Notes under the pieces: model-generated
What the model saw: the letters and a program-made list of their open reading frames with translations, nothing else
What the model was told of the DNA's origin: nothing
Databases searched by the model: none
In this document: in pieces, positions 24,728 to 36,494 of the stretch
Numbering within the stretch: the stretch's first letter is position 1
Layout: every line of letters begins with the position of its first letter
Assembly (NCBI GenBank): GCA_032358165.1
Contig: JAALGY010000031.1
Coordinates: 248,001 to 312,000, forward strand
From: Diplosphaera chodatii
Taxonomy: Eukaryota; Chlorophyta; Trebouxiophyceae; Prasiolales; Stichococcaceae
Direction of reading: 5' to 3'
Length of the DNA: 64,000 nucleotides
Translations under genes and position numbers: made by a program

Positions 24728-27212
24728 ATGGTTTCAGTCAAGGCAGCCGTCTTCTGCCTCCTGCTGGCCGTGTCCGCGCACAGTGGTGGGTGCTGTTGCT
24801 TGATGCTGAAGATTACGATGTTTAATCAGTACAGCTTGAGGGCTGCAGCTGTGCAGGGCTCTGCAGCGGCAGTTTCACCTCGGTCAACCCTGCCTAGGTC
24901 AGTCCTATATACCACGATCGTCGGTCCTGCAGATGCTTTACCCTAGTAAGCATCAGGGTCACGACTGGCAGTGGGTCTTGAACCTTGCAAAGCACAGCAG
25001 TTGGGTGGCAGCCTGGCCTCTCACCACCCGGTTGCACCCAGGCACACAGCAGTCTGTGCAGCCACTGGTAAGGTTGACCCCAACCTGTCAGTCGGGGATC
25101 ATCGCATCGAAGCGGCCCACAGGAGGTATTCTTCAGTGTAGCGTGGGCCTGCAAGCTCTAGGACCTGACCTCTGCTGACTCCCGATGTTGCGTGGGACAT
25201 GGGGGGCTCCTCTGCTGCTGCTGAAGGGTGCAGCTGTTGCCCAATCGAGCCCTAATTGGTGCAGAGCCCTGCAGCTGAACATGCTGCTACATATGGGATC
25301 AGGAGCACCGCAGGAAGTCAGAGCGTTTTACACCCTCTACCTGTTCCACCCTGCAGCGCTGGGCGCGTCCTCGAGGAAGCTGCTGGGTGCGTCCGCGGGC
25401 GCCGGCTCGGCTGCGGCGGGCGACGCCGCCACCTCTACCACCGCCGTGGCCGCCGGCGGCGCATCCGCAGCCGGCGGCGCCGCCGCGGGCGGCGGTTCCA
25501 CAGGTATGCACACTCGCTCTCAGGCTTGTGGTGCATCTGAATGCATGCTGCTGTCACCTGACGCTTACCGTGCTGCCATCTGCGTCGCAGCAGCCAGGTG
25601 AATCATGTGCTGTCCGCGCTGTCGCGTGATGTGCTCACCGCAAGCTCCTGCGTGCTTGCCCCCCTTGTACGCATCGTGTATCTGCATGTCTGAAGTGCTC
25701 CATCAGTTGGATTGCCAGTGCCCACTGCTGTCTGCAGCCACATCCGCCGCCGCTGCTGCAGCTTCGCCTGTGGCAGCTACACCGGTTGTCGCCGTCCCAG
25801 CAACACCTGTCAAGAAAGTGGTACGACGCCTCCAGCACATGCCCTGATCCAGCACCTGACGCTAGGAGTTGCCGGCTGCCGACGCCTTGCGATGCTGCCT
25901 GCCGACCTGGTAGCCCTGACATCAGCAAGTGTTCTAGGAACTTGATTTGCAATGCTGCACTAGTTGTTGATGGACACATACAGTCTCAATCTGATGATGA
26001 CAATTGAGGGAATCTAGAAGCAAGTTTATCGGTGCAGCACGGGTATGACATAGGAGCTGACCCGCCCGTGCTGCTGACCCTGCAAGGCTGCGGCGCCGGC
26101 GGTCAAGAAGGTGCAGCAGGAGCCGCAGGTGAAGAAGGTGCTGGTGGCGCCCGCGCCGCCGCCCCCCCTCAAGGTCAAGAAGCAGCAGATCATCGAGGTG
26201 CCGGTGCCCGTGGTGGAGCGCGTCCCCGTGCCGGTGCGGCCACAAACCCTGATGCTGCATTCAGCAATCCAAATCAGGAGTTTGGGACATATGCACCGCC
26301 GGCCTTGGTGGCTCCTGCCGATCTGTGACATCAGCAGCAATGGGGGGCCTGTGCGGGGATCGTGCATCAGTGCCACTTCTCAGCTGCCCGCCTGCGTGCT
26401 GCTGGTCCACTCTGTGGCTTTGCTGTTAATCGCCGCAGTGCTGCCGTTGTGAGGCTGTGCACTGCGCCTGCCCATCACCTTCTTCCACCATGCTTCATGG
26501 GTTCATAACGACCCTGTTGTCGATGTCTGCTGCAGAGTGGCCATGCTTGCTGGGACTCGTGCCCTGAAAGCCCACGCCTGACGTGTGACCTGGCACATGC
26601 TGCTGCGCAGGTGTTTGTCCCGGTCCCCGCCTCCCCGGTGCCCGTCGTGTCGGGCGCCCCCCTGGTGTCCGGCGCGCGCGTCCCGACCGCCCCCATCACC
26701 CTCGCCCCCACCGCGCCCATCACCCTCGCCCCCACGCCCGTGCTGGTGCCCCTGGAGACCCCACCACGTGCGCTCTCTGTTCGTCCTCCCTTGTCCGAAG
26801 ACCAAGATTGACAATTGTGCTGCTGGTGCTGTGGGTGCACTCGAGCGCAGGCCCCTGCAAATAACCTGCCGGCTGCCGATGCTTGTCAGGGGCTGTCCTC
26901 TGATGTGTGACGCGTCCAGGATCTCTCAAGCATGACCAATCAAGCATCGTTTCCTCTGATCTGCGCCATGTGGTCTTGATGTGTGCCGAGTGCATTCCGC
27001 AGCCGCTGTGGTTCCGCTGCTGGCATTGGCAGCAGAGACATACCCGCCACGTGCATTGGTCCAGCTGAGCTGTGCAGCATCGCTCCAGCTGTCTTGGTGT
27101 ACAACCTGCTTCAAGTTACAGGTCCGCTCTATTAACATGTGTTTCGTCATGTGCAGCGCCACTGATCCCAGTGCTGACTGGCACGGCAGCCGCAGCTGCG
27201 GCCGGGAAGTAG
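24728..27212 (+). CDS. Secreted Pro/Ala/Val-rich repeat protein
   Basis: Six exons, in phase: 24728-24785, 25357-25503, 25738-25820, 26087-26233, 26611-26767, 27157-27212; 215 aa. Exon 1 is almost only a signal peptide (MVSVKAAVFCLLLAVSAHS). The mature part has no globular look: ALGASSRKLLGASAG, then a Gly/Ala block, two VKKV modules (TPVKKV, AVKKVQQEPQVKKV), IIEVPVPVVERVPVPV, and a tandem TAPITLAP pair from a near-exact 24-bp DNA repeat. Repeats tend to follow exon borders. Such composition is typical of algal extracellular-matrix or cell-wall proteins; this role is inferred. Val-Pro alternation differs from classical Ser-Pro-rich pherophorins. Convergent with THOC7. Confidence 0.75.
26690..26737. 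repeat. 24-bp tandem repeat encoding TAPITLAP twice
   Basis: Two near-identical consecutive units (ACCGCCCCCATCACC.. / ACCGCGCCCATCACC..) inside exon 5 of the Pro-rich secreted gene encode the same octapeptide. This suggests recent internal repeat growth. Confidence 0.8.
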
Positions 27213-28021
27213 ACCCACATGCCCCCTTCTACAGCCTCCACACGCCCTGGCAGGTGCGCAACTGCATAACAAATTGCGACAGCAGCAGCATTGAGGAATG
27301 TTTTGATGACAGAAAACCTTGAGATCTCTCACACACAGATTTATGTCCATGCTCAACTAAACATGTGCTTGCTCCGCTCAAGGTGCAGGGCGTTGGGATG
27401 CTCTGACGGACCTGGCAGCTGCGATGTCTGGCTGACAGTAACCAAGACGATATTGTGAGGGATCCACAGCACTGCGGTAGAATGTTTTCCTGGGCTCGAT
27501 CCTGCTGCGGCCTTGCCACCGCTCCAGTGGCGGTGGCGGAGCTCTGTTGGGACCCTGTGCCAGCCATGATTTGCACATGTGTGCAGTTTGCCAGACAGAC
27601 GTCCATTGGGCGGGGCAGTTGACAAAGCTTGTATACCAAGGGCAAGGGGCAAGGCACATGCAGCACAGCTTGCAGTCTGCGTCTGGATGATCTACATTCT
27701 CATTGCTTGTGTTGACATGCTGTTCATTCGTTTGATATTGCACCAGTCCACCTTCCTTTACTCAAAACACTCGTACAATTCACCCGCACAAACGGGTTAG
27801 TCGACTGCTGTTCTGTTGCTGGAATGCTTGACGCTTCAAAGCCATGTGGCTGCTGCTTTCCCAGCCCATTGCTTGCTGTGCGCCCCTCCCTGACTGCTCT
27901 GCCTCCCAACACGTTCCGCAAACATCAGCCACTGCAACACTGCAGGCTTCCCTGCAGAGCCTGCTCCAGATGCCACTGCCAGTGCTGCCGCTGCCGCTGC
28001 TGCCACCGCATGTCGCCGCTG
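27213..28021. other. Convergent 3' flanks of Pro-rich gene and THOC7
   Basis: Both neighbours end towards this region. I see no coding exon; short open frames lack codon bias. It presumably holds the two 3' UTRs. Confidence 0.5.
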
Positions 28022-29677
28022 CTACTCCACCGCCATGGGGGCTGCGCTGCCATTGGCATCTGCCTCGCCGCCGCCGTTGCCGTCCTCCGCCTCGAAGCCG
28101 GCGATGACGCCGTCCAGGTGCACCAGCAGCTCCTGGATCTGCGCCCGCCGCCGCTGCAGCAGCACAAAGCAAAGGTTCGCAAGCGCCACACCGCTGGACA
28201 GAGTCACACTGTGCCTCAGTGCGGGCGGGATGAGCTCACTGGTGCTGCGTGTGGGCAGACACAGCGCCGCTGCTGTGGGTCACGGCTCAGCGGCCAGGCG
28301 CTGGATGGGTGTCAGCACTGCACAGGGGTCGCGCACGTCTATGAGGGCTGCGGTGGAGACGGCTTCGGCCTGCACCGCCTCGATCTCGCGCTCCACGGCC
28401 GCGGTGTTGGCCACGGACGTCTCCCGCTTTGGGTACCGCATGAGCGCCTTCCGCAGCACCTGCACGAGGGGGTCCCGAGTTTGGATACATGCCTGTGGCA
28501 CCACGCTCGCAGTGCCCAGCACATGCCTCGCAACATGGCCTTGTGCAAACATGTGCAGCATGAGATTGCGTCTGCACTTGCAGATCAACATGTAGTTTGT
28601 AGTTTCAATGTAGTTTGTGCATGCACTGACAAGTGTCAAGTTGTGAGCTCCAGCATTCCCGAGCTGGCACAGCACTCTGATGTGTGAACCTCTCAGCGAG
28701 CATAGCAGGACAGCCCAACCTACACAACTCACCTCATACTCCTCGTTGTGACGCTTCTGGATGCGAGCGGCTGCGAGCTCCTCCTTGCGCGTCGCGATGA
28801 CCTCATGCGCCTGCAATGTATGATAAGTCCAGGACCTGCCAGCTTGACATTGGTATAGTGAATTCACCAGCTAAGCAAAGTCACCAACGAAGGCGCAAGG
28901 TGCTGAGGGTACGCCTCGTCATCAACCCTACATCTCCTTGGGCACACACCTGCGCGATGTCTGCCTCAAGCGCCGCCTGCTTTGCGACATACCCGTCCTG
29001 TTCCCTGGCATTGGCTGCGCACAGTGCTGCCTGCTTGGCACCGGCCGCCTGCAGGCCAGCATGAGGCGCCACTGATTGCTATGTAAGCGCTCCACACTGA
29101 CTGCACCGCTGCATGTCGAGTGGAATGAAGCACACCAGGGATGCTTCTGCCCACAAAGCTTGCACACCGTTGCAATGCTGCTTGGTTTGCAGCTTGTGGT
29201 CAGGCCAACGTGTGCGAGTGCTAGACTCTGTCTGCACCAAAGCACCTGTATAGCTGCCAAGTCCCGGCAGAGTCCCTCCTGGAGCTCACCTGCTCGCTCA
29301 GCATTGCCCTGCGCCACTGCATCTGTAAACTGAAGGTACCTGCAGGCATGGTCGGCAACGGTCCACTCCGGGCTCACAGCACGGTGACCGACGTCCTGCT
29401 CGTGCAGCCACGAATGCCAGCATGCTGCTTTTGCCGCTCACATCGTAGAGCTTGCCGCAATTGCATGTTGCACATCGCACCACAAGGCTGCTGAGGCAGT
29501 CATTCCTAGGGCCGATTTGCTTCTTGGACGCCGATGCTTCAGCAAGAGAGGTGCAAGCTTGTAGTATGGAAAGCACCTCTGTGCGAGGCGCTTGAGTGGC
29601 GGCTCGCCCCGGGTGACGGTCGTCTGCGTCAGGAACCGCTTTTTGATGATCTCCTCCTCCTCCGGCGTGGTAGCCAT
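28022..29677 (-). CDS. THOC7: THO complex subunit 7 (THOC7/Mft1-like)
   Basis: Six exons in phase: 29677-29577, 29339-29246, 29048-28950, 28810-28733, 28459-28337, 28153-28022; 208 aa, the usual family length. The N-terminal signature IIKKRFLTQTTVTRGEPPLKRL matches the plant THO7 consensus (IIRYRLLTRTTTTRGEPPLKKL). The rest is one long coiled coil (AALEADIAQ, AARIQKRHNEEYE, RYPKRETSVANTAAVEREI), ending in an acidic/Ala tail. The protein is a subunit of the nuclear THO/TREX complex that couples transcription, splicing and mRNA export. The start is the first ATG of the open exon and directly precedes the conserved block. The start faces lumazine synthase across a 0.9-kb divergent region. Confidence 0.88.
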
Positions 29678-30598
29678 GCCGCTGGTTCAGTGCAGCGACC
29701 AGCTGGCCTGGGGTGTGCCGCACCGGGTGCTGTCAGCGACTCCTGCCCCAGTGCCAATGTGGCGCACTATGCGCAGGCTGCGCCAAAGTTCCGACTGACT
29801 GTCTGTTGGAACTGACGACGGCGCTTGCACTTCCAGGGTTGAGCAGCTTGTGTGGAATCCCAGCTTCAACACACGCGAGGCTTCGCAGCTTGCAGCTGAG
29901 GTGCACGGCTCTGCAGCAGATCGGTGGCCGGTTTACAAAAGGCAGCAAGGGTGAACAGGGCCTGCGCAACGTGTCAACAGTTCGTTGACATATCGTGCAA
30001 CTGAGCAACAGGCAACTCAGCAACTGCCGGCGACGGTGCTCGACACAGTGCGATGTGCCTGCTGCAGCCGCCCTGCAGCCCTGCTCGATGCCTGAGCGAC
30101 ATCCGCAATACCGCAAACCGCAATTGTTCAGCACAACTCAGGCTTTCCTTGCATTCGGTGCAGCTCTGTTGTCAGTTCAACAGACAACAGGCAGGGCGTG
30201 ATTGATCTGCGCAGGCCGTCAGATCGAGCAGTGCCCGCAGTCATCTTCGACACCGTCAGCATGTTGCTATTCAGACAGCCGCTCGCAGGCCCAGCGAAGC
30301 AATCAGCATCCAGCTGCTGCCGCATGCCCTGCTGCTCCGCTGCTTTCCCACAGTCATATCGGCAGCAGACTGCAACTTGCCACCGGGTTGCCGCGGGGTA
30401 TGCACCGCTCTCAGGTAACGGCATGCTGCAACGCTCGTGCCCGCCTGCTCCGATTGTGCGGGGCACAAGTCCCATCTGTCGCCTGTGTTGGGCTCTTGAT
30501 CCGTGCCCCTACATGATGGGGCCAAGGGCTGTTTGTTTGGCTTCAGCAGAAGGTTCACGGCGCACCCACAGCAACTGCGAGTGGCGGTACCTTGAGGC
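29678..30598. other. Divergent upstream region, THOC7 / lumazine synthase
   Basis: Head-to-head start codons 921 bp apart. I see no supported exon. It likely contains two promoters and the 5' leaders. Confidence 0.5.
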
Positions 30599-32922
30599 AT
30601 GCCGACGTGCTGCGTGTTTGCCCGTTCAGGCCGCTCACCAGCGCTGCCAGCAGCCCTCAGGTGCCGCAGCTCAGCACAGCAGCAGCGACGGCAGGGGGCG
30701 GCGCCCACCACAGCAGCGGCAGGGGTGCGGGAACACCTCGCCAGCCCGATCGGCAACAAAGGTGTGCTCAACAACTGTTGTGGAGAGTCCCCAGCAATGC
30801 CTGTTGCATGCAAACGCAACCCTGCTTAGATCACGCCGCGGCCTCCTTGCAGCGGCATCTGCGCTCTCATCAGCCGGGCGATGTGTTCCCGGCACGGGCA
30901 GAGGTCTGCCGGCCTGCAACACCGGCATGCGCAGCTGACATCTCAGCGCTTGGCCTCTGGGCGTCAGGCAGCCGCTTCGCGGTCGTGGTGTCGCGGTTCA
31001 ACGAGCTCGTGACGCGGGCGCTGCTGGCGGGCGCGCTGGAGACCTTCCAGCGGTACAGGGTGCCCGAGGGGAACGTCGAGGTGAGCACCCGTGTTGACAG
31101 CTGCGCATCCTGCTGCGGCAGCTGAGGCCTGCGCCCGCAGCGAGCACTGATGCTGTCGAGCATGCTGTCGAGCATGCTGTCGGCACCGCGGGCCTTCTGT
31201 CATGTGCACCTGAGATGCTGCTGGTGCTGCAGGCTGGCACAGCAGCAGCACAGCAGTCGTGCAGGCCCGCACACAGTTTTGGGCGCTGCCCCCTCTGCAG
31301 GTGGTGTGGGTGCCGGGGGCGTACGAGATTCCAGTGGTGGCGTCAGCAATGGCGCGGTCGGGGCGCTTTGACGCCGTCGTCGCCATCGGCACCGTGGTGC
31401 GTGCTGTTCCCTACACAGCGCATCCCCTGTCGCCGGGAGCTGTTGCCTGAGGCTAAGTGCCGGCTGGCAGACTGCACCTGCACAGCCACTGCCCGCCTAA
31501 AAGCCTCATTGCAGCGTCATCCCCCGTGCAGTGAAGGACACGGCTGAGCTTGCGCTGCCCCTGCGCAAAGCCCTTGCCACTGTTGACAAAGCAGAACGCG
31601 CACAGCCCCAACCACCCTGGAGCTCGCGGTGCAGCCGCGCCTTGCTGGCTGCCTGCTGAGTGCGGGCTGGCGGGCTGCAGGTGCGGGGGGAGACGACGCA
31701 CTACGACGCGGTGGCGGGGGGCGCCGCCAACGGCGTCCTGGATGTGAGCCGGACCACGGGCGTGCCCACCATCTTTGGCGTCCTGACAACCGAGACCATG
31801 GAGCAGGTACGCCACTCTACGCTTCCTGGGTTTAGGGTTTGCGACGGGGTCGGTAAGCGTTGCATGCTGGAGCCCGTCTGCAGGACGGGCTGTGACAGCG
31901 GTGTGGGGTCGCCAGAGGGGCCGTGGCAGAGAGTATGCGCTATTCAGCGGGCCACTGCTGAGAAGGCCTGCTGACGAGGCGGCCCCCTCCAAAGAAATGG
32001 GGGCTGCGGTAGGAAGGACGTTGTGTGGACTTTGACCTTGGTAAAGGGCCTGTAGGTGTAGGTCTGCTTGGGTCAAGGACTGCTGGGATAGGCCGGAAGT
32101 TCGTGATCATACTGATGGTGGGGGTGCGTGCCTGTTGCGGTAGGCGCAGATGCAAGATGTGAGTAACCTACCTACAGGTGGGCTAGCAGGCGTCACACAG
32201 CTGCATGGCACAGCCAAGCCAGATCTGTGAAGTCCCCGTCATGTTGCGAGGTTGTGCCACACTGCAGTTGCATCGTTGCATCTAGCGCCCCACATCAACA
32301 CAGAACAGCTGGCAGGTTCTGTCCGATGGGTCGACTACCAAACGGGCATAGTCGTGGTACGAACCCCCGCCAAATTCGGCGGGCTGTACTTTCAGGTTAG
32401 TACACAGGTTAATGTACAGATTAGTACACGGTCTGCGGGTGCCGAGATAGGTCCACCCTCCAGCTGTCAGACCCGTCCACCACGACGCAACTTGGTTGCT
32501 ACAGAGCACCTACGAAGTAATGTAGCATATCCAGATGCAACCGCCCGCAAACGTGCCTCTGGTGTGCGCTGCAGGCCCAGGATCGGGCGGGCGGGAAAGC
32601 GGGCAACAAGGGCAGCGAGGCGGCCCTGACTGCACTGGAGATGGCCAACCTGCTGTCGCAGGTGCCGCCACCTGCCGCTCCGAGCATCGCAATGTTTGGC
32701 CTGTAGCTTGCACGTTGCTGTAGGCTATGCACACGCCTCTCGATGCCTCACGGTCCACAAGTCTGTGCGCCATGCTGCGTTTGACAGCGTGGTGGCCTGT
32801 GAGCACCAGGCTCGTCGTGTCCCTGGTGTAGTCTGCTCATGATTGCATGTGCTCTTGGCCCGCAGCTGCGGGCAGATGGCCTCGCTTCACCGGCATGGGG
32901 TGTCGAGGCAGCGGACAGCTGA
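30599..32922 (+). CDS. 6,7-dimethyl-8-ribityllumazine synthase, plastid precursor
   Basis: Six exons, fully in phase: 30599-30761, 30935-31080, 31301-31396, 31681-31806, 32575-32661, 32866-32922; 224 aa. Exon 1 is a typical transit peptide ([17 protein letters not shown], Arg/Ser/Ala-rich, no acidic residues early). The catalytic core follows: [47 protein letters not shown] (the His at 142 corresponds to the general acid/base of the family), [23 protein letters not shown] and [13 protein letters not shown]. The enzyme condenses 5-amino-6-ribitylaminouracil with dihydroxybutanone phosphate in the penultimate step of riboflavin synthesis, in plants in the plastid. Intron 3 carries a telomere-like motif after its own donor side neighbour exon 4 (31828-31840), and the 768-nt last-but-one intron carries short tandem repeats. 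Confidence 0.92.
31151..31185. repeat. 12-bp tandem repeat, three copies
   Basis: The unit TGCTGTCGAGCA is repeated twice exactly and a third time with a change, within the second intron of the lumazine synthase gene. Confidence 0.85.
31828..31840 (+). repeat. Telomere-like motif (TTTAGGG) in lumazine synthase intron
   Basis: GGGTTTAGGGTTT begins 21 nt downstream of the GTACGC donor at 31807. It is one of three such motifs in the window, all intronic. Confidence 0.85.
32394..32429. repeat. Imperfect 12-bp triplicate in lumazine synthase intron
   Basis: Three consecutive units (AGGTTAGTACAC, AGGTTAATGTAC, AGATTAGTACAC) lie in the longest intron of the gene (31807-32574), next to a small inverted pair CCCGCC..GGCGGG. 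This may be an old insertion. Confidence 0.7.
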
Positions 32923-33769
32923 GGTTGGCGACACGCCGGGCAAGCGCGGCTTAGCTGCGAGAGCGGACTGATGTATGTGAAGTGCAGCATCATGACTAGC
33001 ACGTCCAGCATGCTCGGGTGTTGGTTCGGGTGTTGGCCAACAGTGATTCCATTGTGCATGGGCAATGCTGCTTCTGGGACGTTCTCTTGAACATCCAGCT
33101 GTGTTCGTGTACTGTACATCGGGAACTCCTTCCAAACCCCAACTTCATTTGCACGAAGTGAACCACCGTGATGCTGTGACAAGACAGAATTCGCCCGAAA
33201 GCAGCCATGCACGCACGCTCAAACGAGCTGTGCGTCAATTCAAACCAGCAAAACGGATGCAGCTGCTGCGTCATGCTCAATCGAGCAGGCGGCGCGCATC
33301 ACAGTGAATCATTGTTGCAGCACCCACTGCAAGGGTGCGAGACCCACTCCCAAACCAGAGGCCGCCCAGGTAGCACGACGGACTGCAAGCAAAGGTCTAG
33401 CACAGGCAGCAGCAGTGCTGCGGATCCGAAACAAACGAATGTTCAGAGCGTCAGTGCGGTGTGTCGTGTACACAGTTCCAGGGTGTCGAACCACTTCATT
33501 CCCCTGCTTCAGGGGACATCAGCGGGTCCACGTAACATGCAGTGGAGCAGAGGTGCAGCAGAGGACGTAAATCATCGCCCACTAATCAGCCACGCTCTGC
33601 CTCCGGCGAGGCCGGCAGTGCTCATGCCTTGTTCAGGGTATCAGTGGATGCCTCAATGGTTGCTTTGGCTGCATATGAGGTTGCCGCTGCTACGGGCTGT
33701 CGCCTGCTGCGGGACAGCAGACGCAGCAGCAGCCACGCCGCAGCCGCCTGCCGGTACGACTGTAGCGCC
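32923..33769. other. Convergent 3' flanks of lumazine synthase and orphan gene
   Basis: No supported exon. It holds the 3' ends of the plus-strand lumazine synthase and minus-strand orphan genes. Confidence 0.5.
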
Positions 33770-35237
33770 TCAGCGGCAGCGCACGGGCAGGGTGTTGCGC
33801 AGCGCCAGGGCCGCCAGCAGCTGCGACTGGCTGGGCGGCTGCTGCGGCGGCGGCGGCGCGGCCCACAGGTACGTCTGCAGGTACTGCCGGTCGTACTGCG
33901 CGACCTGCGGCGACACGTGAACGGTGGAGTTGTCAGCAGTCCAGCGCTGTAGGCAGAGGCCTGGTCTGCAGAAGGCTGCCGCTGTGGCAGCACTCGAGGC
34001 CAGCAAAGGCATGCAGCGAGCCGAGCCGCTGCACATTTCCAGACTATTGCAAGGATCTGCCGCGTCAAGCAGCAAGCCATGGCGAGCGGTGGCCGCCGGC
34101 CCGCGGTCGGCATGGCCGCCGGCGCAGGTGTTCAGCGTTGCGGCGTCGCCGGGGGCGCACCTGGGACAGGGGCTTGCCGGCGTACGGGCCGCTGCTGAGC
34201 ACCACGCGGCCGTCCAGCGACACCACGAACTGCCCCGCGGAGTCGGCGCTCAGGAAGCGCGGCATGGGGTCGTGCGGCACCGCCCGATGCGCCACCGGCC
34301 GGTGCGGCGCCTGCAGCCATGCAGCCACGAAGGGTTGGGGCCAGCGAGGAGGCAACAACCACCGTCAGTAGGCTGCCATCGAGACGTCAAAGGCGCCGTC
34401 TGCACGTCCACAACATGCAGCCGGTTGGCAATGGCGGCGCAAATCACATCGGGTTGGAACCAGGTGACCATTCATTCACTGGCGCTGCTGCCCACCTGCG
34501 GCGTGGGGGGCGGGGAGGGGGTGCGGCGGTCCGCCTGGCAGGCGGCGACGGCGGCCTTGAGCATCTCCACCTCGGCCGACCGGCGCGCCAGGCGCACCTC
34601 CAGCCCGGTGATGCGCGCCGTCAGGTCGCTGTCCCTGCAGAGACCACAGCGTAAGACTGTGTCAACCCGAGGTCCGATGGCACGCTGATAGGACACGAGG
34701 GTCCGCAAAACCGCGTGGGCGTCCGACCAGTTGCGGCATGGGAGGTGCGGTATCAAGTAAGCGGGTGCAAGATAGATCCACACGGGGCCATGGCTCTGGG
34801 GACAGCAGGGGCGGGATCTGAGTCGGAAGCTGGCCCAGAATGCTTTGTAAACGTGACAGCATGTCTGAGGCTGCCACACCGGTGGACAGAGCACATCTGG
34901 CATGCTGTGCCGGCGCAACAGAGGTTTCAGCAGCGCACCCTGAGTCGGCGTCCGACATGCAGCCGTCGTCCTCGACCATGTCGTCTGATTCCGCGACGCC
35001 GCTGCCGCCGAATGAGCAGGTCGCCATGCCCGCTGCCAGGTGGTCCTGTTGGCTGGTGTGCAGGGTCTGATGAGATCCCGGCGCGCTGCTGCAGGCTGCG
35101 CTGCTGCAGGGCCGGCTGTCCGGACTGGCTGCCGGTTGATAGGCCTTCTGCGTGTTACAGAAGGCAGCGGCCTGCTGCATGGCGGCGTCCGCGGCCACGG
35201 CTGCCGCCACCCGCCCGCCGCTGGCGGTGCTGACCAT
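33770..35237 (-). CDS. Orphan 240-residue protein with a short coiled coil
   Basis: Four exons in phase: 35237-34939, 34634-34496, 34310-34161, 33904-33770 (TGA 33770-33772); 240 aa. The N-terminus is Ala/Ser-rich (MVSTASGGRVAAAVAADAAM). It continues with an acidic patch (SDDMVEDDGCMSDADSGD), a predicted coiled coil (DLTARITGLEVRLARRSAEV), a Pro-rich hinge (RRTPSPPPTPQ), a beta-rich block (GQFVVSLDGRVVLSSGPYAG) and a C-terminus with AQYDRQYLQTYLWAAPPPP. I do not recognise the family. An upstream exon in frame is possible because the open frame extends above the chosen ATG. Exon 1 could hide an intron between about 35160 and 35043. Head-to-head with the glutaredoxin gene. Confidence 0.6.
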
Positions 35238-36494
35238 GCCAGCCGGCGCGTGGCTGCGCGAGATCAGCAACAGACGTGACGGCGGCGGTCGGCAATACTG
35301 CTGGGCGATAACACCGAACACAAAACGCTTGTTTTGGCGCAGCGAGTCGTAGTGTCACGACACACAACGCCATCCTAATGGGCGGTGTACGATGCGGTAA
35401 CCCAGTGATTGGGCGTTGGCTAATCCGCGGGTGTCGTGACCCGTGAAGATCGCATGTGCAGCTCCCATCAGCAGCGCAACACCGCCTGCGGTGCTGCCAA
35501 ACTGATGCTACAGATCCTTGTGGCCCGTTCCCCGAGGAGCTTCGAAGGGTTGCGCGGTCCGTCCCCGCGGCAACAGGTGTTGGAGGTTGCCGGGTCTCAT
35601 ACCAGTGGAACCGGTCAGGCAAGGACGCACAGCGCAGTATTGCGTTTGGCTGCCGCTTGCGGCGGTGCCAGTCCCGTATGTACCCACTAACGGCTGGTCG
35701 GCCCGAGAGTGGCCCCTGCCGCAGCTGCGCACGAAGCCATTACCTGCGGATTTATAACCTGCCCAGCTCTCGAAACCGACGGAATCTGTGCCACCTGTGC
35801 TGCCAGCTGCTGGGGCAAGACACACGGCATGGTGTGTAGTCGGTGAACAGTACGCGAGTGCTGCCAAGGGGTGCCGGCGCCGTCTTTGCCACAAAGCGTG
35901 ATGATCAAAGCCGTGTGTACTGGGCCGTTTCGTCAAGCCTTTGCCGTGCAGCCACCCTCAGCACGCGACCTCCGCACCAACGGATCCCTGTGCGCTGGCT
36001 GCGTAGCTGCAGGGTGCTGGGCAAAGCGCAACAGATGTGCGCCGTCCCATCCATCCTGAAACGGGAGTGTCTTGAACCCTTCGGCTACCACTCGCAAGCG
36101 CGGCTCACCTGTTTGGTAGTGATGTATCTGGACTCGGCAGCCGGGGCGCTTGCAGGCTCACGGCTACGCCTCGTTAGATGTCATACGGCTCTGGCTTCGG
36201 GCGAGGCAGCCAGGCAGGAATGCGGAATTTGAGGCCGGTCCGTCAAGCTGCCCGAAACCATCAGCGAGCCTTCCTCGCCACGTTTCCTGCTTCCACACCC
36301 TGCCACGTCATCCCCACAAAACCTTGCCTCAAGACAAGGCAATGCCTGATGGCAGCAATCTCCACCACTATGTGCTCATGTGCACGTTGACAGACTGCAT
36401 ATATTCATTCACAAGAGTGTGACGCTGCGCACCCCTCGCCACAGAAGCTCAAACTCGATCCAACATCCACTGCACCCCGCCTCAGCTAGCTGCA
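35238..36494. other. Divergent gene-free region with inverted repeat
   Basis: Between two head-to-head starts. No exon is supported on either strand. A 10-bp inverted pair, GTCACGACAC at 35354-35363 and GTGTCGTGAC at 35431-35440, encloses a second pair (AACGCC/GGCGTT), giving a stem-like structure of about 87 bp that may be a small mobile-element remnant. Confidence 0.45.

Noticed and set aside
31871..31891. 8-bp inverted repeat AGCCCGTC/GACGGGCT as a possible terminator
   Set aside because: It is inside an intron of a eukaryotic gene and short enough to be chance.
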